Source of the DNA: Comamonas sp. B21-038
GTDB taxonomy: Bacteria > Pseudomonadota > Gammaproteobacteria > Burkholderiales > Burkholderiaceae_C
Direction: 5' to 3'
Assembly: GCF_022387135.1 (NCBI RefSeq)
Contig: NZ_CP092462.1
Location: 5,014,001-5,078,000 of the forward strand
Length of the DNA stretch: 64,000 nucleotides
The position numbers and the translations under genes were made by a program. The notes under the pieces are model-generated. The model had not been told where the DNA came from and did no database searches. It saw only the letters and a program-made list of their open reading frames with translations. This document shows positions 17,535-26,927 of the stretch, in pieces (positions within the stretch are counted from its first letter, which is position 1; the number at the start of each line of letters is the position of its first letter).

Positions 17535-18236
17535 ATGACATCCAACCTGCAGAAATGGTCGGCGGAGTGCCTGGGTACGTTCTGGCTGACGTTTGGTGGT
17601 TGCGGCAGCGCCGTGCTGGCCGCTGCCTTTCCCGAGGTGGGTATCGGCCTGCTGGGCGTGTCGCTGGCCTTTGGTCTGACGGTGCTGACGGGTGCCTATG
17701 CCTTTGGTCCGATTTCGGGCGGCCATTTCAACCCAGCAGTCTCGGTGGGCCTGACGGTGGCCGGGCGCTTCAAGGCATCTGACCTGCCGGGCTACATCAT
17801 TGCCCAGGTGCTGGGCGCGATTGTGGCCGCTGGCCTGCTGTACCTGATTGCCAGCGGCAAGGCAGGTGCCCAGGTGACCGATCTGGCGACCAATGGCTTT
17901 GGTGAGCACTCGCCAGGCAAGTTCTCGATGCTGGCAGCGCTGCTGACCGAAGTGGTGCTGACGGCCGTGTTTCTGCTGGTGATTCTGGGCTCGACCACGA
18001 AGAAGGCGGCCGTGGGCTTTGCCGGCATGAGCATTGGCCTGTGCCTGACCTTGATCCACCTGATCTCGATTCCGGTCACCAATACCTCGGTCAACCCCGC
18101 GCGCAGCACGGGCCCGGCGCTGTTTGGCCCGTCGATTGCACTGGAGCAGCTGTGGCTGTTCTGGCTGGCCCCGATCGTGGGTGCCGTGATTGGTGCACTG
18201 ATCCACCGCGCCTTGCTGCGTGGCGATGAGGACTGA
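17535..18236 (+). CDS. aqpZ: Aquaporin Z
   Basis: Inner-membrane water channel of 233 residues. Both NPA boxes are present (HFNPAVS, Asn 66; TSVNPARS). The selectivity filter residues Phe 46, His 175, Thr 184 and Arg 190 correspond to Phe 43, His 174, Thr 183 and Arg 189 of E. coli AqpZ. That is the water-selective pattern, not the glycerol-facilitator pattern. The stretch [18 protein letters not shown] is what I recall for the E. coli protein. The start at 17535 has AAGGGG eight bases upstream. It is convergent with glpK and divergent from the phytase-like gene. Confidence 0.95.
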   Translation: MTSNLQKWSAECLGTFWLTFGGCGSAVLAAAFPEVGIGLLGVSLAFGLTVLTGAYAFGPISGGHFNPAVSVGLTVAGRFKASDLPGYIIAQVLGAIVAAGLLYLIASGKAGAQVTDLATNGFGEHSPGKFSMLAALLTEVVLTAVFLLVILGSTTKKAAVGFAGMSIGLCLTLIHLISIPVTNTSVNPARSTGPALFGPSIALEQLWLFWLAPIVGAVIGALIHRALLRGDED

Positions 18237-18263
18237 GCCAACGCCTTGAAGGCATAGACAGAA

Positions 18264-18292
18264 ACAGGGGCTGCGGCCCCTGTTGTCGTTTT
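18264..18292 (+). terminator. Terminator between aqpZ and glpK
   Basis: Stem ACAGGGGC / GCCCCTGT (18264-18271, 18276-18283), loop TGCG, followed by TGTCGTTTT. It ends aqpZ and may also serve the convergent glpK transcript. Confidence 0.75.
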
Positions 18293-18306
18293 GAAGCGCG
18301 GCGGCT

Positions 18307-19800
18307 TTATCGTGCCGTGGTCTGGCGCACTGCCTGCTCCCAGCGCGCCATCAGCGCATCGGCGCGCGCCTTGTCCTGCGTGGGCATGAAGCGGCGCTCG
18401 GCCTTCCACAGCGCCGACAGCTCTTCGCTGTTCTGGTAGATGCCGGTGGTCAGGCCTGCCAGGTAGGCGGCGCCGAGGGCCGTCGTCTCCACACAGGCGG
18501 GGCGTACCACCGGAATGCCCAGCAAATCGGCCTGGAACTGCATCAGCAGGTTGTTGACGCTGGCGCCTCCATCGACCCGCAACTCACTCACCGGCTGGCC
18601 GCCGTTGGCGACGGCATCCAGGCTCATCGCCTGCAGCAGTGCCGCGCTTTGGTAGGCAATGGATTCCAGCGCAGCCCGCGCAATATGGGCCACCGTGGTG
18701 CCCCGGGTCAGGCCGGTGATGGTGCCGCGGGCATCGGCATCCCAGTAGGGGGCGCCCAGGCCGGTAAAGGCGGGCACCATCATCACGCCGCCGCTGTCAG
18801 GCACGCTCTCGGCCAGCTGTTGCACCTGACCGCTGTGCTCGATCGCGCGCAGGCCATCGCGCAGCCATTGCACGACCGCGCCGCCGACAAAGACACTGCC
18901 TTCGAGCGCGAACTGGGGCTGGCGGTCCGTCTGCGCGGCGCTGGTGCTCAGCAGGCCATTGCGCGAGGGGTGGAACTGGGTGCCGGTATGCATCAGCATG
19001 AAGCAGCCGGTGCCATAGGTGTTCTTGGCCATGCCCGGCGCAAAGCAGGCCTGGCCGAACAGCGCGCTTTGCTGGTCACCGGCCATGCCGCCGATGTGTA
19101 TCGCAGCGCCCAGCACCTGGGCGGCGGTATCGCCAAAATGGCTGGCGGAGGGCTGCACCTCGGGCATCAGCGAGCGCGGGATGTTCAGCAGATCGAGCAG
19201 ATCCTGGTCCCAGGTGTTGCTGTGCACATTGAAGAGCATGGTCCGGCTGGCATTGCTCACGTCGGTGACGTGGCGCTGGCCCTGCGTCAGCTGCCAGACC
19301 AGCCAGGTGTCGACTGTGCCGAAAGCCAGCTCGCCACGCTCGGCAGCGGCGCGGGCGCCCGGTACATGGTCCAGCAGCCACTGCAGCTTGGTGCCCGAGA
19401 AATAGGCATCGACCAGCAGGCCGGTCTTTTGCTGGATGCGCTCGGCATGGCCATCGGCACGCAGCTGGGCACAGACGGGCTCGGCGCGGCGGTCCTGCCA
19501 GACCAGGGCATTGTGGATGGGCTGGCCGGTCTTGCGGTTCCAGACGATGGTGGTCTCGCGCTGGTTGGTGATGCCCAGGCTGGTCACCTGGCTGGCGCTG
19601 ATGCCTGCGGTTTTCAGCGCTTCCTGCGCCGTCGCCAGCTGTGTGCCCCAGATCTGCATCGGGTCGTGCTCCACATGGCCGGGGCGCGGGTAGATTTGCG
19701 GCAGCTCGCGCTGCGCCTGGGCCACGATGGCGCCGTGGCGATCAAACACAATGGTGCGGGAGCTGGAGGTGCCCTGGTCCAGAGCGAGCAGATAGGTCAT
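18307..19800 (-). CDS. glpK: Glycerol kinase
   Basis: Phosphorylates glycerol to sn-glycerol 3-phosphate with ATP. The protein has 497 residues, the normal length of the FGGY-family enzyme. The N-terminal phosphate-binding motif [28 protein letters not shown] in the middle, and the C-terminal [20 protein letters not shown] and [14 protein letters not shown] are all present. It lies 67 bases downstream of glpR on the same strand, so the two probably form one transcript. No glycerol facilitator gene (glpF) accompanies it; the neighbouring channel is an aquaporin Z. Confidence 0.96.
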   Translation of the reverse strand: MTYLLALDQGTSSSRTIVFDRHGAIVAQAQRELPQIYPRPGHVEHDPMQIWGTQLATAQEALKTAGISASQVTSLGITNQRETTIVWNRKTGQPIHNALVWQDRRAEPVCAQLRADGHAERIQQKTGLLVDAYFSGTKLQWLLDHVPGARAAAERGELAFGTVDTWLVWQLTQGQRHVTDVSNASRTMLFNVHSNTWDQDLLDLLNIPRSLMPEVQPSASHFGDTAAQVLGAAIHIGGMAGDQQSALFGQACFAPGMAKNTYGTGCFMLMHTGTQFHPSRNGLLSTSAAQTDRQPQFALEGSVFVGGAVVQWLRDGLRAIEHSGQVQQLAESVPDSGGVMMVPAFTGLGAPYWDADARGTITGLTRGTTVAHIARAALESIAYQSAALLQAMSLDAVANGGQPVSELRVDGGASVNNLLMQFQADLLGIPVVRPACVETTALGAAYLAGLTTGIYQNSEELSALWKAERRFMPTQDKARADALMARWEQAVRQTTAR

Positions 19801-19867
19801 GTCTCAAAGCCGGTCTGAGCCGGTAGATCAGTCAGTTCAACAAAATGCGGCGGAAGGTGCCTGGCCG

Positions 19868-20641
19868 TCAGGCGACGGTGCAGCGCACATGGGCTTCCTG
19901 CAGCAGCCGGGGGAAGGGATCGGGCGGCGGCGCATCGGTAAACAGCCGGTCGATGCGCGACAGCGGGCCGACTTCCACCATTGCCGGGCGGCCAAACTTG
20001 CTGTGGTCAGCGGCCATCCAGACTTCGCGTGCCTGGTCCATGATGGTCTGGGCTACCTTCACTTCGCGGAAGTCATAGTCGCGCAGGCTGCCATCGGATT
20101 CAATGCCGGATATGCCGATCAATGCGATGTCCACGCGGAACTGGCGGATGAAGTCCACCGCCGCCTCGCCAATGATGCCCCGGTCCCGGCCGCGCACCAC
20201 GCCGCCGGCGACGATGACTTCGCAATCGGGGTTGCTGCTGAGCGTGGCTGCCACATTGAGGTTGTTGGTGATGATGCGCAGACCCCGGTGCTGCATCAGC
20301 GCGCGGGCAATGGCCTCGGTGGTGGTGCCGATGTTCAGGATCAGCGAACAGTTGTGCGGCACCTGGGCAGCGACGGCCTGCGCAATGCGGGTCTTGCCAT
20401 CGGCGTTGAGGGCTTCGCGCTGCTGGTGGGCCAGGTTCTCGGTGGTGGAGTTGGGGACGCGCACGCCGCCATGAAAACGGGTGAGCACCCCTGCCTCGGA
20501 CAGCCGCTGCACATCGCGGCGCACGGTCTGCAAGGTCACCCCCAGGAAAGCGGCCAGCTCCTCGACGGTGGCCGCGCTGCGGCGTTGCACTTCCTGCAAG
20601 AGCAGCAGTTGGCGGGGGTTGCTGTTGTTGAGCTCCGTCAT
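19868..20641 (-). CDS. glpR: DeoR-family regulator, glycerol-3-phosphate regulon repressor type
   Basis: A 257-residue DeoR-family protein with an N-terminal helix-turn-helix (about residues 7-58, including ATVEELAAFLGVTLQTVRRD and the following RFHGG wing) and a C-terminal sugar-phosphate sensor domain with LNIGTTTEAIARAL and ITNNLNVA. Its position between divergent glpD and co-directional glpK identifies it as the glp repressor, expected to release DNA on binding glycerol 3-phosphate. ATG 20641 starts the canonical MTELNNSNPRQLLLLQ sequence; longer upstream readings run into the regulatory region. CGAA-type half-sites lie in the shared intergenic region. Confidence 0.9.
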   Translation of the reverse strand: MTELNNSNPRQLLLLQEVQRRSAATVEELAAFLGVTLQTVRRDVQRLSEAGVLTRFHGGVRVPNSTTENLAHQQREALNADGKTRIAQAVAAQVPHNCSLILNIGTTTEAIARALMQHRGLRIITNNLNVAATLSSNPDCEVIVAGGVVRGRDRGIIGEAAVDFIRQFRVDIALIGISGIESDGSLRDYDFREVKVAQTIMDQAREVWMAADHSKFGRPAMVEVGPLSRIDRLFTDAPPPDPFPRLLQEAHVRCTVA

Positions 20642-20987
20642 GGCGGGATCCGAAACGAATGAAAACGAAAACTCCCGCCAATATAGTGCAAAACGCAACA
20701 GCTCGGCAGCAGGGCGGCCGCCTGCACCGTGTGGAGCTACCGCAGCAGCCCATGGCTGGCGCGAGGTTTTGTCATCAAGCTGGCACGACACGCTGGCAAG
20801 CTGCAGCGCTGATATCCGGGCGTTCCGCGCCAGCAAATTTGGCGATAACGAACAAAAAAGATCAAAAACGAATAAAATTGAGAGACAAAAGCGCAAAAGC
20901 GAATCCCGCTTCCAGGCTTTGGCACCTTGCCCCAGGCCTGGCCGGTTCAGGAGCGGGGCAACTCTCAGACCTACATTTCAATTTCGC
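20642..20987. promoter_or_regulatory. Divergent glpR/glpD control region with GlpR-like half-sites
   Basis: A 346-base region without a gene. CGATAACGAACA at 20843-20854 matches the centre and right half of the E. coli GlpR operator consensus. A second CGAA half-site lies 20 bases on at 20869, beside a TAAAAT candidate -10 (20873-20878) for glpD. On the glpR side, CGAA elements occur at 20651, 20656 and 20666. The arrangement suggests that GlpR controls both directions. Confidence 0.5.
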
Positions 20988-22586
20988 ATGTCCACTGCTG
21001 CTGCACCGCTGTCCGTTCACCGTACCGATCTGCTGGCCCGTCTGGGCGCCACGCCGGTGTTTGACCTGGTGGTGGTCGGAGGAGGGGCCACCGGCCTGGG
21101 GGTGGCGCTGGATGCCGCTGCGCGCGGCTTCAAGGTGGCGCTGCTCGAGGCGATGGACTTCGCCAAGGGCACCTCGTCGCGGGCTACCAAGCTGGTGCAT
21201 GGCGGCGTGCGTTACCTGGCCCAGGGCAATATCGCGCTGGTGCGTGAGGCGCTGCACGAGCGCACCACCTTGCTGAACAATGCGCCGCATATCGCCCAGC
21301 CGCTGGCCTTTGTGATGCCCTCGTACAAGCTGCTGGATACGCCGTTCTATGGCGTCGGCCTCAAGATGTATGACGCGCTGGCAGGCAAGGCGGGCCTGGG
21401 CTCCACCCAGTTCCTCTCGGCAGGCGCCACGCGCCGACTGCTGCCGACCGTGCAGGACAAGGGCCTCAAGGGCGGGGTCAAATACTGGGATGGCCAGTTC
21501 GACGATGCCCGCCTGGCCCTTGCGTTGGCCCGCACCGCTGCGGCCAAGGGGGCCTTGCTGGTCAACTACTGTCCGGTGACGGAGCTGATCCAGGAGGATG
21601 GCCGCGTCGCCGGCGTCATTTGCAAGGATGCGGAGTCCGGCCAGCGCTATACCGTGCGCGCCCGCTGCGTGGTCAATGCCACCGGGCCCTGGGTCGACCA
21701 CCTGCGCCAGCAGGATGCGGAGCTGATGGGCAAGCCCGTCAAGCCCATGGTGGCGCCCAGCCAAGGGGTGCATCTGGTGGTGGACCGGGATTTCCTGCCG
21801 TCCGACCACGCGCTGCTGGTGCCCAAGACCGCTGACGGGCGCGTGCTGTTCGCGGTGCCGTGGCTGGGCAAGGTGATCCTGGGCACGACCGACACCCCGC
21901 GCCATGACCTGGCGCGCGAACCCCGTCCGTTTGACGAAGAGCTGAAGTTCATTCTCAGCGAAGCCGGCAAGTACCTCAGCCGTGCGCCGACCATGGCCGA
22001 TGTGCGCAGCATGTGGGCCGGCCTGCGCCCGCTGGTCAAGCCGCAGGATGACGATGGCGAGAACACCAAGGGCATCAGCCGGGAGCACACGGTGCTGACC
22101 AGCAAGTCCGGCATGGTGACGGTGACCGGCGGCAAGTGGACCACGTACCGCGCGATGGCCGAAGACGTGCTGGAGGCCTGCTTTGATGCCCAGCGCCTGC
22201 CCCGCAAGCCCGGTGGGGTGACGGTCAAGCTGCCGCTGGTCGGCACGCCAGCGTCGGGCCGCGCCCAGCACAGCATGCACATGGCCCAGGGCATGCATTC
22301 CTATGGCAGCGAGGCGGAATTCGTTGCAGCCTTGCCAGGCGCCGATGTCTGGCTGGCCAATGGCCTGAGCGAGGCGATGGTGCGCTTTGCTGCACGCTAT
22401 GAATATGCGCGCACGGTGGAAGACGTGCTGGCCCGCCGCAGCCGGTTGCTGTTTCTGGATGCGCGCCTGGCGGCCAAGCTGGCACCGCGCGTGGCTGCCA
22501 TTCTGCAGGAAGAATTGGGGTCGGATACGGCGCTGACGGCCTTCCTGGTGCTGGCGCAGCAGTACGCCGGCGAAAAAGTGGCGTAA
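20988..22586 (+). CDS. glpD: Aerobic glycerol-3-phosphate dehydrogenase
   Basis: FAD-dependent, membrane-associated enzyme that oxidises glycerol 3-phosphate to dihydroxyacetone phosphate and passes electrons to ubiquinone. The protein has 532 residues. The N-terminal FAD-binding motif FDLVVVGGGATGLGVALDAA (about residues 25-45) is followed by TSSRATKLVHGGVRYLAQGN, a GlpD signature, and later VTVTGGKWTTYRAMAEDVLE. With glpK it forms the aerobic glycerol route. It starts at the ATG at 20988, after a leader of about 110 bases from the putative -10. The next gene on the strand is rplN, after a 226-base gap. Confidence 0.96.
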   Translation: MSTAAAPLSVHRTDLLARLGATPVFDLVVVGGGATGLGVALDAAARGFKVALLEAMDFAKGTSSRATKLVHGGVRYLAQGNIALVREALHERTTLLNNAPHIAQPLAFVMPSYKLLDTPFYGVGLKMYDALAGKAGLGSTQFLSAGATRRLLPTVQDKGLKGGVKYWDGQFDDARLALALARTAAAKGALLVNYCPVTELIQEDGRVAGVICKDAESGQRYTVRARCVVNATGPWVDHLRQQDAELMGKPVKPMVAPSQGVHLVVDRDFLPSDHALLVPKTADGRVLFAVPWLGKVILGTTDTPRHDLAREPRPFDEELKFILSEAGKYLSRAPTMADVRSMWAGLRPLVKPQDDDGENTKGISREHTVLTSKSGMVTVTGGKWTTYRAMAEDVLEACFDAQRLPRKPGGVTVKLPLVGTPASGRAQHSMHMAQGMHSYGSEAEFVAALPGADVWLANGLSEAMVRFAARYEYARTVEDVLARRSRLLFLDARLAAKLAPRVAAILQEELGSDTALTAFLVLAQQYAGEKVA

Positions 22587-22812
22587 AAATACCAATTTAC
22601 CACTGGTTTGGTTGCGCACTCTTGACGGAGTGTGCTAGCTCTGCCAGAATAGAGGGCTTCGCGTTTAATGCGCGAGGTTTCTGCCCAGGAGAAGCATCGT
22701 AAATGGTTGCGGTGTGGACGACGGGCCCAAGACTGACTGGCTGCTTGGCTGTCCATGAAGATTAATTCTTATTGGGCTGTCTGGTCTGCTGGTGCAAGTT
22801 GGGAATATTGAA
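22587..22812 (+). promoter_or_regulatory. Promoter and leader of the spc ribosomal operon
   Basis: A 226-base gap between glpD and rplN with no gene. TTGACG (22622-22627) and CAGAAT with a 17-base spacer make a plausible sigma-70 promoter, leaving a leader of roughly 160 bases. In most proteobacteria rplN follows rpsQ of the S10 operon; here that operon is not upstream, so a separate promoter is needed. No strong terminator for glpD was seen. Confidence 0.5.
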
Positions 22813-23181
22813 ATGATCCAGACAGAATCTCGACTCGAGGTTGCCGACAATACCGGCGCGAAGTCTGTCCAGTGCATCAAAGTGCTGGGTGGTTCGCACC
22901 GTCGCTATGCGAGCGTTGGTGACATTATCAAGGTGAGCGTGAAAGAAGCTGCTCCACGTGGCCGCGTCAAAAAAGGCGAGGTTTACAGTGCTGTGGTGGT
23001 GCGTACCGCAAAGGGTATTCGCCGTGCTGACGGTTCGCTCGTCAAATTCGATGGCAACGCCGCTGTGTTGCTCAACGCCAAGCTGGAGCCTATCGGCACC
23101 CGCATCTTTGGCCCCGTGACCCGTGAACTGCGTACCGAAAAGTTCATGAAGATCGTGTCGCTGGCCCCCGAAGTTCTCTAA
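22813..23181 (+). CDS. rplN: 50S ribosomal protein L14
   Basis: A 122-residue protein beginning [20 protein letters not shown], the universal L14 start, and containing [20 protein letters not shown]14 binds 23S rRNA at the subunit interface. It is the first gene of the spc-type operon here and follows glpD rather than rpsQ. ATG 22813 is used; an in-frame start at 22792 would add seven residues not found in the family. Confidence 0.98.
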   Translation: MIQTESRLEVADNTGAKSVQCIKVLGGSHRRYASVGDIIKVSVKEAAPRGRVKKGEVYSAVVVRTAKGIRRADGSLVKFDGNAAVLLNAKLEPIGTRIFGPVTRELRTEKFMKIVSLAPEVL

Positions 23182-23193
23182 AGGAATAGCACT

Positions 23194-23511
23194 ATGAACA
23201 AGATTCGCAAGGGCGACGAAGTTATCGTGCTGACCGGCCGTGACAAGGGCAAGCGTGGCGTTGTGACGCTGCGTGCGGACGACTCCCACCTGGTGATCGA
23301 AGGCATCAACATGGTGAAGAAGCACGTCAAGCCAAACCCCATGAAGGGCACCAACGGCGGTATCGTGGAAAAGGCCATGCCTATCCACCAATCCAACGTG
23401 GCTATCTTCAATGCGGCAACCGGCAAGGCTGATCGCGTGGGCATCAAGGTGAACGCCGACGGCGCACGTGTTCGCGTGTTCAAGTCCAATGGCGCTGATA
23501 TCGCAGCCTAA
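23194..23511 (+). CDS. rplX: 50S ribosomal protein L24
   Basis: A 105-residue protein with the N-terminal KOW motif ([20 protein letters not shown], from about residue 3). L24 is an early assembly initiator that binds the 5' end of 23S rRNA. It lies 12 bases after rplN with an AAGGA ribosome-binding site. Confidence 0.98.
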   Translation: MNKIRKGDEVIVLTGRDKGKRGVVTLRADDSHLVIEGINMVKKHVKPNPMKGTNGGIVEKAMPIHQSNVAIFNAATGKADRVGIKVNADGARVRVFKSNGADIAA

Positions 23512-23521
23512 GGAGTAAGAC

Positions 23522-24070
23522 ATGGCAAACGTTGCACGACTGCAAAAACAATACCGTGAGCAAATTGCTCCCGAACTGATGAAGAAGTTCGGCTACACCT
23601 CCTCGATGGAAGTGCCTCGCCTGACCAAGATCACCCTGAACATGGGTGTGAGCGAAGCCGTTTCCGACAAGAAGGTGATGGACAACGCCGTGGCTGACCT
23701 GACCAAGATTGCTGGTCAGAAGCCTGTGGTGACCAAGGCCAAGAAGGCTATCGCCGGTTTCAAGATCCGCGAAGGCCAAGCTATCGGCTGCATGGTGACC
23801 CTGCGTGGCGTTCAGATGTATGAATTCCTGGACCGTTTCGTGACCGTGGCTCTGCCTCGCGTGCGTGACTTCCGTGGTATTTCTGGCCGCGCCTTTGATG
23901 GCCGTGGCAACTACAACATCGGCGTCAAAGAACAAATCATCTTCCCTGAAATTGAGTACGACAAAGTCGACGCACTGCGTGGTCTCAACATCAGCATTAC
24001 GACGACTGCGAAGAATGACGACGAGTGCAAGGCACTGTTGCAGGCTTTCCGCTTCCCGTTCAAGAACTGA
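23522..24070 (+). CDS. rplE: 50S ribosomal protein L5
   Basis: A 182-residue protein that binds 5S rRNA and contacts P-site tRNA. Characteristic stretches are [40 protein letters not shown] and [20 protein letters not shown]. It lies 10 bases after rplX, in the conserved spc order. Confidence 0.98.
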   Translation: MANVARLQKQYREQIAPELMKKFGYTSSMEVPRLTKITLNMGVSEAVSDKKVMDNAVADLTKIAGQKPVVTKAKKAIAGFKIREGQAIGCMVTLRGVQMYEFLDRFVTVALPRVRDFRGISGRAFDGRGNYNIGVKEQIIFPEIEYDKVDALRGLNISITTTAKNDDECKALLQAFRFPFKN

Positions 24071-24078
24071 GGTGATGC

Positions 24079-24384
24079 ATGGCTAAACAAGCACTGATCC
24101 AACGCGAACTGAAGCGTGAAAAGCTGGCTGCCAAGTACGCAGCCAAGTATGCAGAACTGAAGGCCATCGCCGGCGACGCAAAGCGTTCCGACGAAGAGCG
24201 TGATGCAGCCCGCCTGGGCCTGCAAAAGCTGCCTCGCAATGCAAACCCCACTCGTCAACGTGCACGTTGCGAAATCACGGGTCGTCCCCGTGGCACTTTC
24301 CGTCAATTCGGTCTGGGCCGCGCCAAGATTCGTGAACTGGCATTCGTCGGCGCCATCCCTGGCGTGACCAAGGCCAGCTGGTAA
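24079..24384 (+). CDS. rpsN: 30S ribosomal protein S14 (zinc-free type)
   Basis: A 101-residue long-form S14 ending with [20 protein letters not shown] and IPGVTKASW. The paired CxxC zinc ligands of the short form are absent, so this is the C-minus type normal in proteobacteria. It assembles late into the 30S head. It follows rplE by eight bases. Confidence 0.98.
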   Translation: MAKQALIQRELKREKLAAKYAAKYAELKAIAGDAKRSDEERDAARLGLQKLPRNANPTRQRARCEITGRPRGTFRQFGLGRAKIRELAFVGAIPGVTKASW

Positions 24385-24402
24385 GCAGTCAGGAGATTAA
24401 AC

Positions 24403-24798
24403 ATGAGCATGAGTGATCCAATCGCTGACTTGCTGACCCGTATCCGTAACGCACAAATGGTGTCCAAAGCCACCGTGCTGGTTCCTTCCTCCAAAGTGAA
24501 GGTTGCCATTGCACAGGTTTTGAAGGACGAGGGTTACATCGATGGCTTCGAAGTGAAGACCGAAGATGGCAAGTCTGAACTCGCAATTACCTTGAAGTAC
24601 TACGCTGGTCGTCCAGTGATCGAGCGTATCGAGCGCGTGAGCCGTCCTGGCCTGCGTGTGTACAAGGGCTGCACTGCAATTCCTCAAGTCCAGAACGGTC
24701 TGGGTGTTGCAATCGTGACCACGCCCAAGGGTGTGATGACCGATCGTAAAGCGCGCGCTGCCGGTGTCGGCGGTGAAGTGCTTTGCTATGTGGCTTAA
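24403..24798 (+). CDS. rpsH: 30S ribosomal protein S8
   Basis: A 131-residue primary 16S rRNA-binding protein: [18 protein letters not shown] at the N-terminus and [20 protein letters not shown] near the C-terminus. In E. coli S8 represses the spc operon by binding near the rplE start; whether that holds here was not tested. An ATG two codons in (24409) is an alternative start. Confidence 0.98.
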   Translation: MSMSDPIADLLTRIRNAQMVSKATVLVPSSKVKVAIAQVLKDEGYIDGFEVKTEDGKSELAITLKYYAGRPVIERIERVSRPGLRVYKGCTAIPQVQNGLGVAIVTTPKGVMTDRKARAAGVGGEVLCYVA

Positions 24799-24824
24799 CG
24801 CGGCATTGAAGGAGAAATACTGAC

Positions 24825-25358
24825 ATGTCCCGTGTAGCAAAAATGCCTGTGAGCATCCCCCAAGGTGTGGATGTCTCCATCAAGGAAGACCAAATCAGCG
24901 TCAAGGGCGCCGGCGGCACGCTGCTGCTGACCCCCAACGCCCTGGTCAAGGTTTCCAACAACGACGGTAAGCTGGCTTTCGAGCCGGTGAATGACTCCCG
25001 TGAAGCCAATGCCATGAGCGGCACCATGCGTCAGCTGGTGAACAACATGGTGGTTGGTGTGAGCAAGGGCTTCGAGAAGAAGCTGTCGCTCGTCGGCGTG
25101 GGTTACAAGGCCGCTGCTTCTGGCAGCAAGCTGAACCTGAGCGTTGGTTATTCCCACCCAGTCAACTTTGAAATGCCTGCTGGTATCACCGTGGCCACCC
25201 CTACCCCTACGGAAGTGGTGATCAAGGGTGCTGACCGCCAACGCGTTGGTCAGCTGGCAGCCGAGATTCGTGCCGTTCGTCCTCCCGAGCCTTACAAGGG
25301 CAAGGGCATCCGTTATGCGGATGAGAAGGTCACGATCAAAGAGACTAAGAAGAAATAA
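24825..25358 (+). CDS. rplF: 50S ribosomal protein L6
   Basis: A 177-residue protein with the two repeated alpha/beta domains of L6. [20 protein letters not shown] marks the N-terminus and [17 protein letters not shown] the conserved C-terminal signature. It binds near the sarcin-ricin loop and the GTPase centre. It has a good Shine-Dalgarno sequence (AAGGAG) upstream. Confidence 0.98.
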   Translation: MSRVAKMPVSIPQGVDVSIKEDQISVKGAGGTLLLTPNALVKVSNNDGKLAFEPVNDSREANAMSGTMRQLVNNMVVGVSKGFEKKLSLVGVGYKAAASGSKLNLSVGYSHPVNFEMPAGITVATPTPTEVVIKGADRQRVGQLAAEIRAVRPPEPYKGKGIRYADEKVTIKETKKK

Positions 25359-25369
25359 GGAGCTGCATC

Positions 25370-25735
25370 ATGTTGAACAAGAAACAGCAGCGTCTTCGTC
25401 GTTCCCTGCAAACCCGTATCCGCATTGCCAACCAAGGCGTTGCGCGTTTGACGGTGAACCGTACGAACCTCCATATCTATGCCACGATCATTTCCGGCGA
25501 CGGCACCAAGGTGATTGCAACCGCATCTACGGCAGAAGCCGAAGTGCGCAGCAACCTGGGCGCAGCTGGCAAGGGTGGCAACACCGCCGCAGCTACTCTC
25601 ATCGGCAAGCGCATCGCTGAAAAGGCGAAGGCAGCTGGCGTTGAGAAGGTTGCATTCGACCGTGCAGGTTTTGCCTACCACGGCCGCGTCAAGGCTCTGG
25701 CTGATGCAGCCCGCGAAGCCGGCCTGCAGTTCTAA
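25370..25735 (+). CDS. rplR: 50S ribosomal protein L18
   Basis: A 121-residue 5S rRNA-binding protein with a basic N-terminus ([20 protein letters not shown]) and the conserved C-terminal [20 protein letters not shown]. It is expected in the central protuberance with L5. It follows rplF by 11 bases. Confidence 0.98.
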   Translation: MLNKKQQRLRRSLQTRIRIANQGVARLTVNRTNLHIYATIISGDGTKVIATASTAEAEVRSNLGAAGKGGNTAAATLIGKRIAEKAKAAGVEKVAFDRAGFAYHGRVKALADAAREAGLQF

Positions 25736-25750
25736 GCGGAGTGGATAGAA

Positions 25751-26269
25751 ATGGCTAAATTTTCCCCCAAAGTGCAAGACGAAGGTCGTGACGACGGTTT
25801 GCGCGAAAAAATGATCGCGGTCAACCGCGTCACCAAGGTTGTGAAGGGTGGTCGTATTCTCGGCTTCGCTGCACTGACCGTGGTTGGCGACGGTGACGGC
25901 CGCGTTGGCATGGGCAAGGGCAAGTCCAAGGAAGTGCCTGCTGCCGTGCAGAAGGCTATGGAAGAAGCCCGTCGCAACATGATCAAGGTGTCGCTGAAGA
26001 ACGGCACCCTGCATCACACCGTGATGGGTCACCATGGCGCTGCCAACGTGATGTTGGCTCCTGCTCCCAAGGGTACCGGTATCATTGCCGGCGGCCCCAT
26101 GCGCGCCGTTTTCGAAGTTCTGGGCATCACCGACATCGTGGCCAAGAGCCATGGTTCGTCGAATCCCTACAACATGGTTCGCGCCACTTTCGACGCTTTG
26201 AACAATTCCACGACCCCTGCGGAAGTGGCTGCAAAGCGTGGCAAGTCGGTTGAAGACCTGTTCGTCTGA
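25751..26269 (+). CDS. rpsE: 30S ribosomal protein S5
   Basis: A 172-residue protein with the S5 double-stranded-RNA-binding fold: [40 protein letters not shown] and [20 protein letters not shown]. It takes part in decoding fidelity and mRNA unwinding. It sits in the normal spc order between rplR and rpmD. Confidence 0.98.
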   Translation: MAKFSPKVQDEGRDDGLREKMIAVNRVTKVVKGGRILGFAALTVVGDGDGRVGMGKGKSKEVPAAVQKAMEEARRNMIKVSLKNGTLHHTVMGHHGAANVMLAPAPKGTGIIAGGPMRAVFEVLGITDIVAKSHGSSNPYNMVRATFDALNNSTTPAEVAAKRGKSVEDLFV

Positions 26270-26280
26270 TCGGAGTCACT

Positions 26281-26463
26281 ATGACAACGCAACAAACTGT
26301 GAAGGTCCAACTGGTGCGTAGCCCGATTGGTACCAAGCAAGACCACCGCGCCACTGTGCGTGGTCTGGGTCTGCGCAAGCTGAACAGCATCAGCGAACTG
26401 AAGGACACCCCCGAAGTGCGCGGTATGATTAACAAGATCGCCTACCTGGTGAAGGTTCTCTGA
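26281..26463 (+). CDS. rpmD: 50S ribosomal protein L30
   Basis: A 60-residue protein: [29 protein letters not shown] and [11 protein letters not shown] are typical. This is the short bacterial form. It starts 11 bases after rpsE and ends 11 bases before rplO. Confidence 0.98.
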   Translation: MTTQQTVKVQLVRSPIGTKQDHRATVRGLGLRKLNSISELKDTPEVRGMINKIAYLVKVL

Positions 26464-26474
26464 AAGGATTGATG

Positions 26475-26906
26475 ATGGAACTCAATAGCATCAAGCCTGC
26501 AGCAGGTGCCAAGCACGCCAAGCGTCGCGTGGGTCGCGGTATCGGTTCGGGTCTGGGTAAGACCGCCGGCCGTGGTCACAAGGGTCAGAAGTCGCGTTCG
26601 GGCGGCTACCACAAGGTAGGCTTCGAAGGCGGTCAGATGCCTTTGCAGCGTCGCCTGCCCAAGCGCGGTTTCAAGTCCACCACGTTGAAGTTCAACGCCG
26701 AAGTGTCCCTGGCTGCTCTCGAGCTGCTGGGTGCTGCGGAAGTGGATCTGGCAGTGCTCAAGCAAGCTGGTCTGGTTGGCCAACGCGCCAAGGTCGTCAA
26801 GGTGATCAACACCGGTGCACTGTCCAAGGCTGTCAAGCTGAACGGCATTGGCGCCACCGCTGGTGCCAAGGCTGCGATCGAAGCTGCTGGCGGTAGCCTC
26901 GCCTAA
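26475..26906 (+). CDS. rplO: 50S ribosomal protein L15
   Basis: A 143-residue protein with the Gly/Arg/Lys-rich N-terminus ([20 protein letters not shown]) that threads into 23S rRNA, and a globular C-terminal domain. The start at 26475 is six bases after AAAGGA; the preceding ATG at 26472 is an equally readable alternative that adds one Met. It is followed directly by secY, as in E. coli. Confidence 0.98.
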   Translation: MELNSIKPAAGAKHAKRRVGRGIGSGLGKTAGRGHKGQKSRSGGYHKVGFEGGQMPLQRRLPKRGFKSTTLKFNAEVSLAALELLGAAEVDLAVLKQAGLVGQRAKVVKVINTGALSKAVKLNGIGATAGAKAAIEAAGGSLA

Positions 26907-26927
26907 CCCTTTCTGAAAGATTCATCA

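Noticed and set aside
17535..18236. Reading the channel next to glpK as the glycerol facilitator GlpF
   Set aside because: The selectivity-filter residues are those of AqpZ, including the narrow Phe/His/Arg set.
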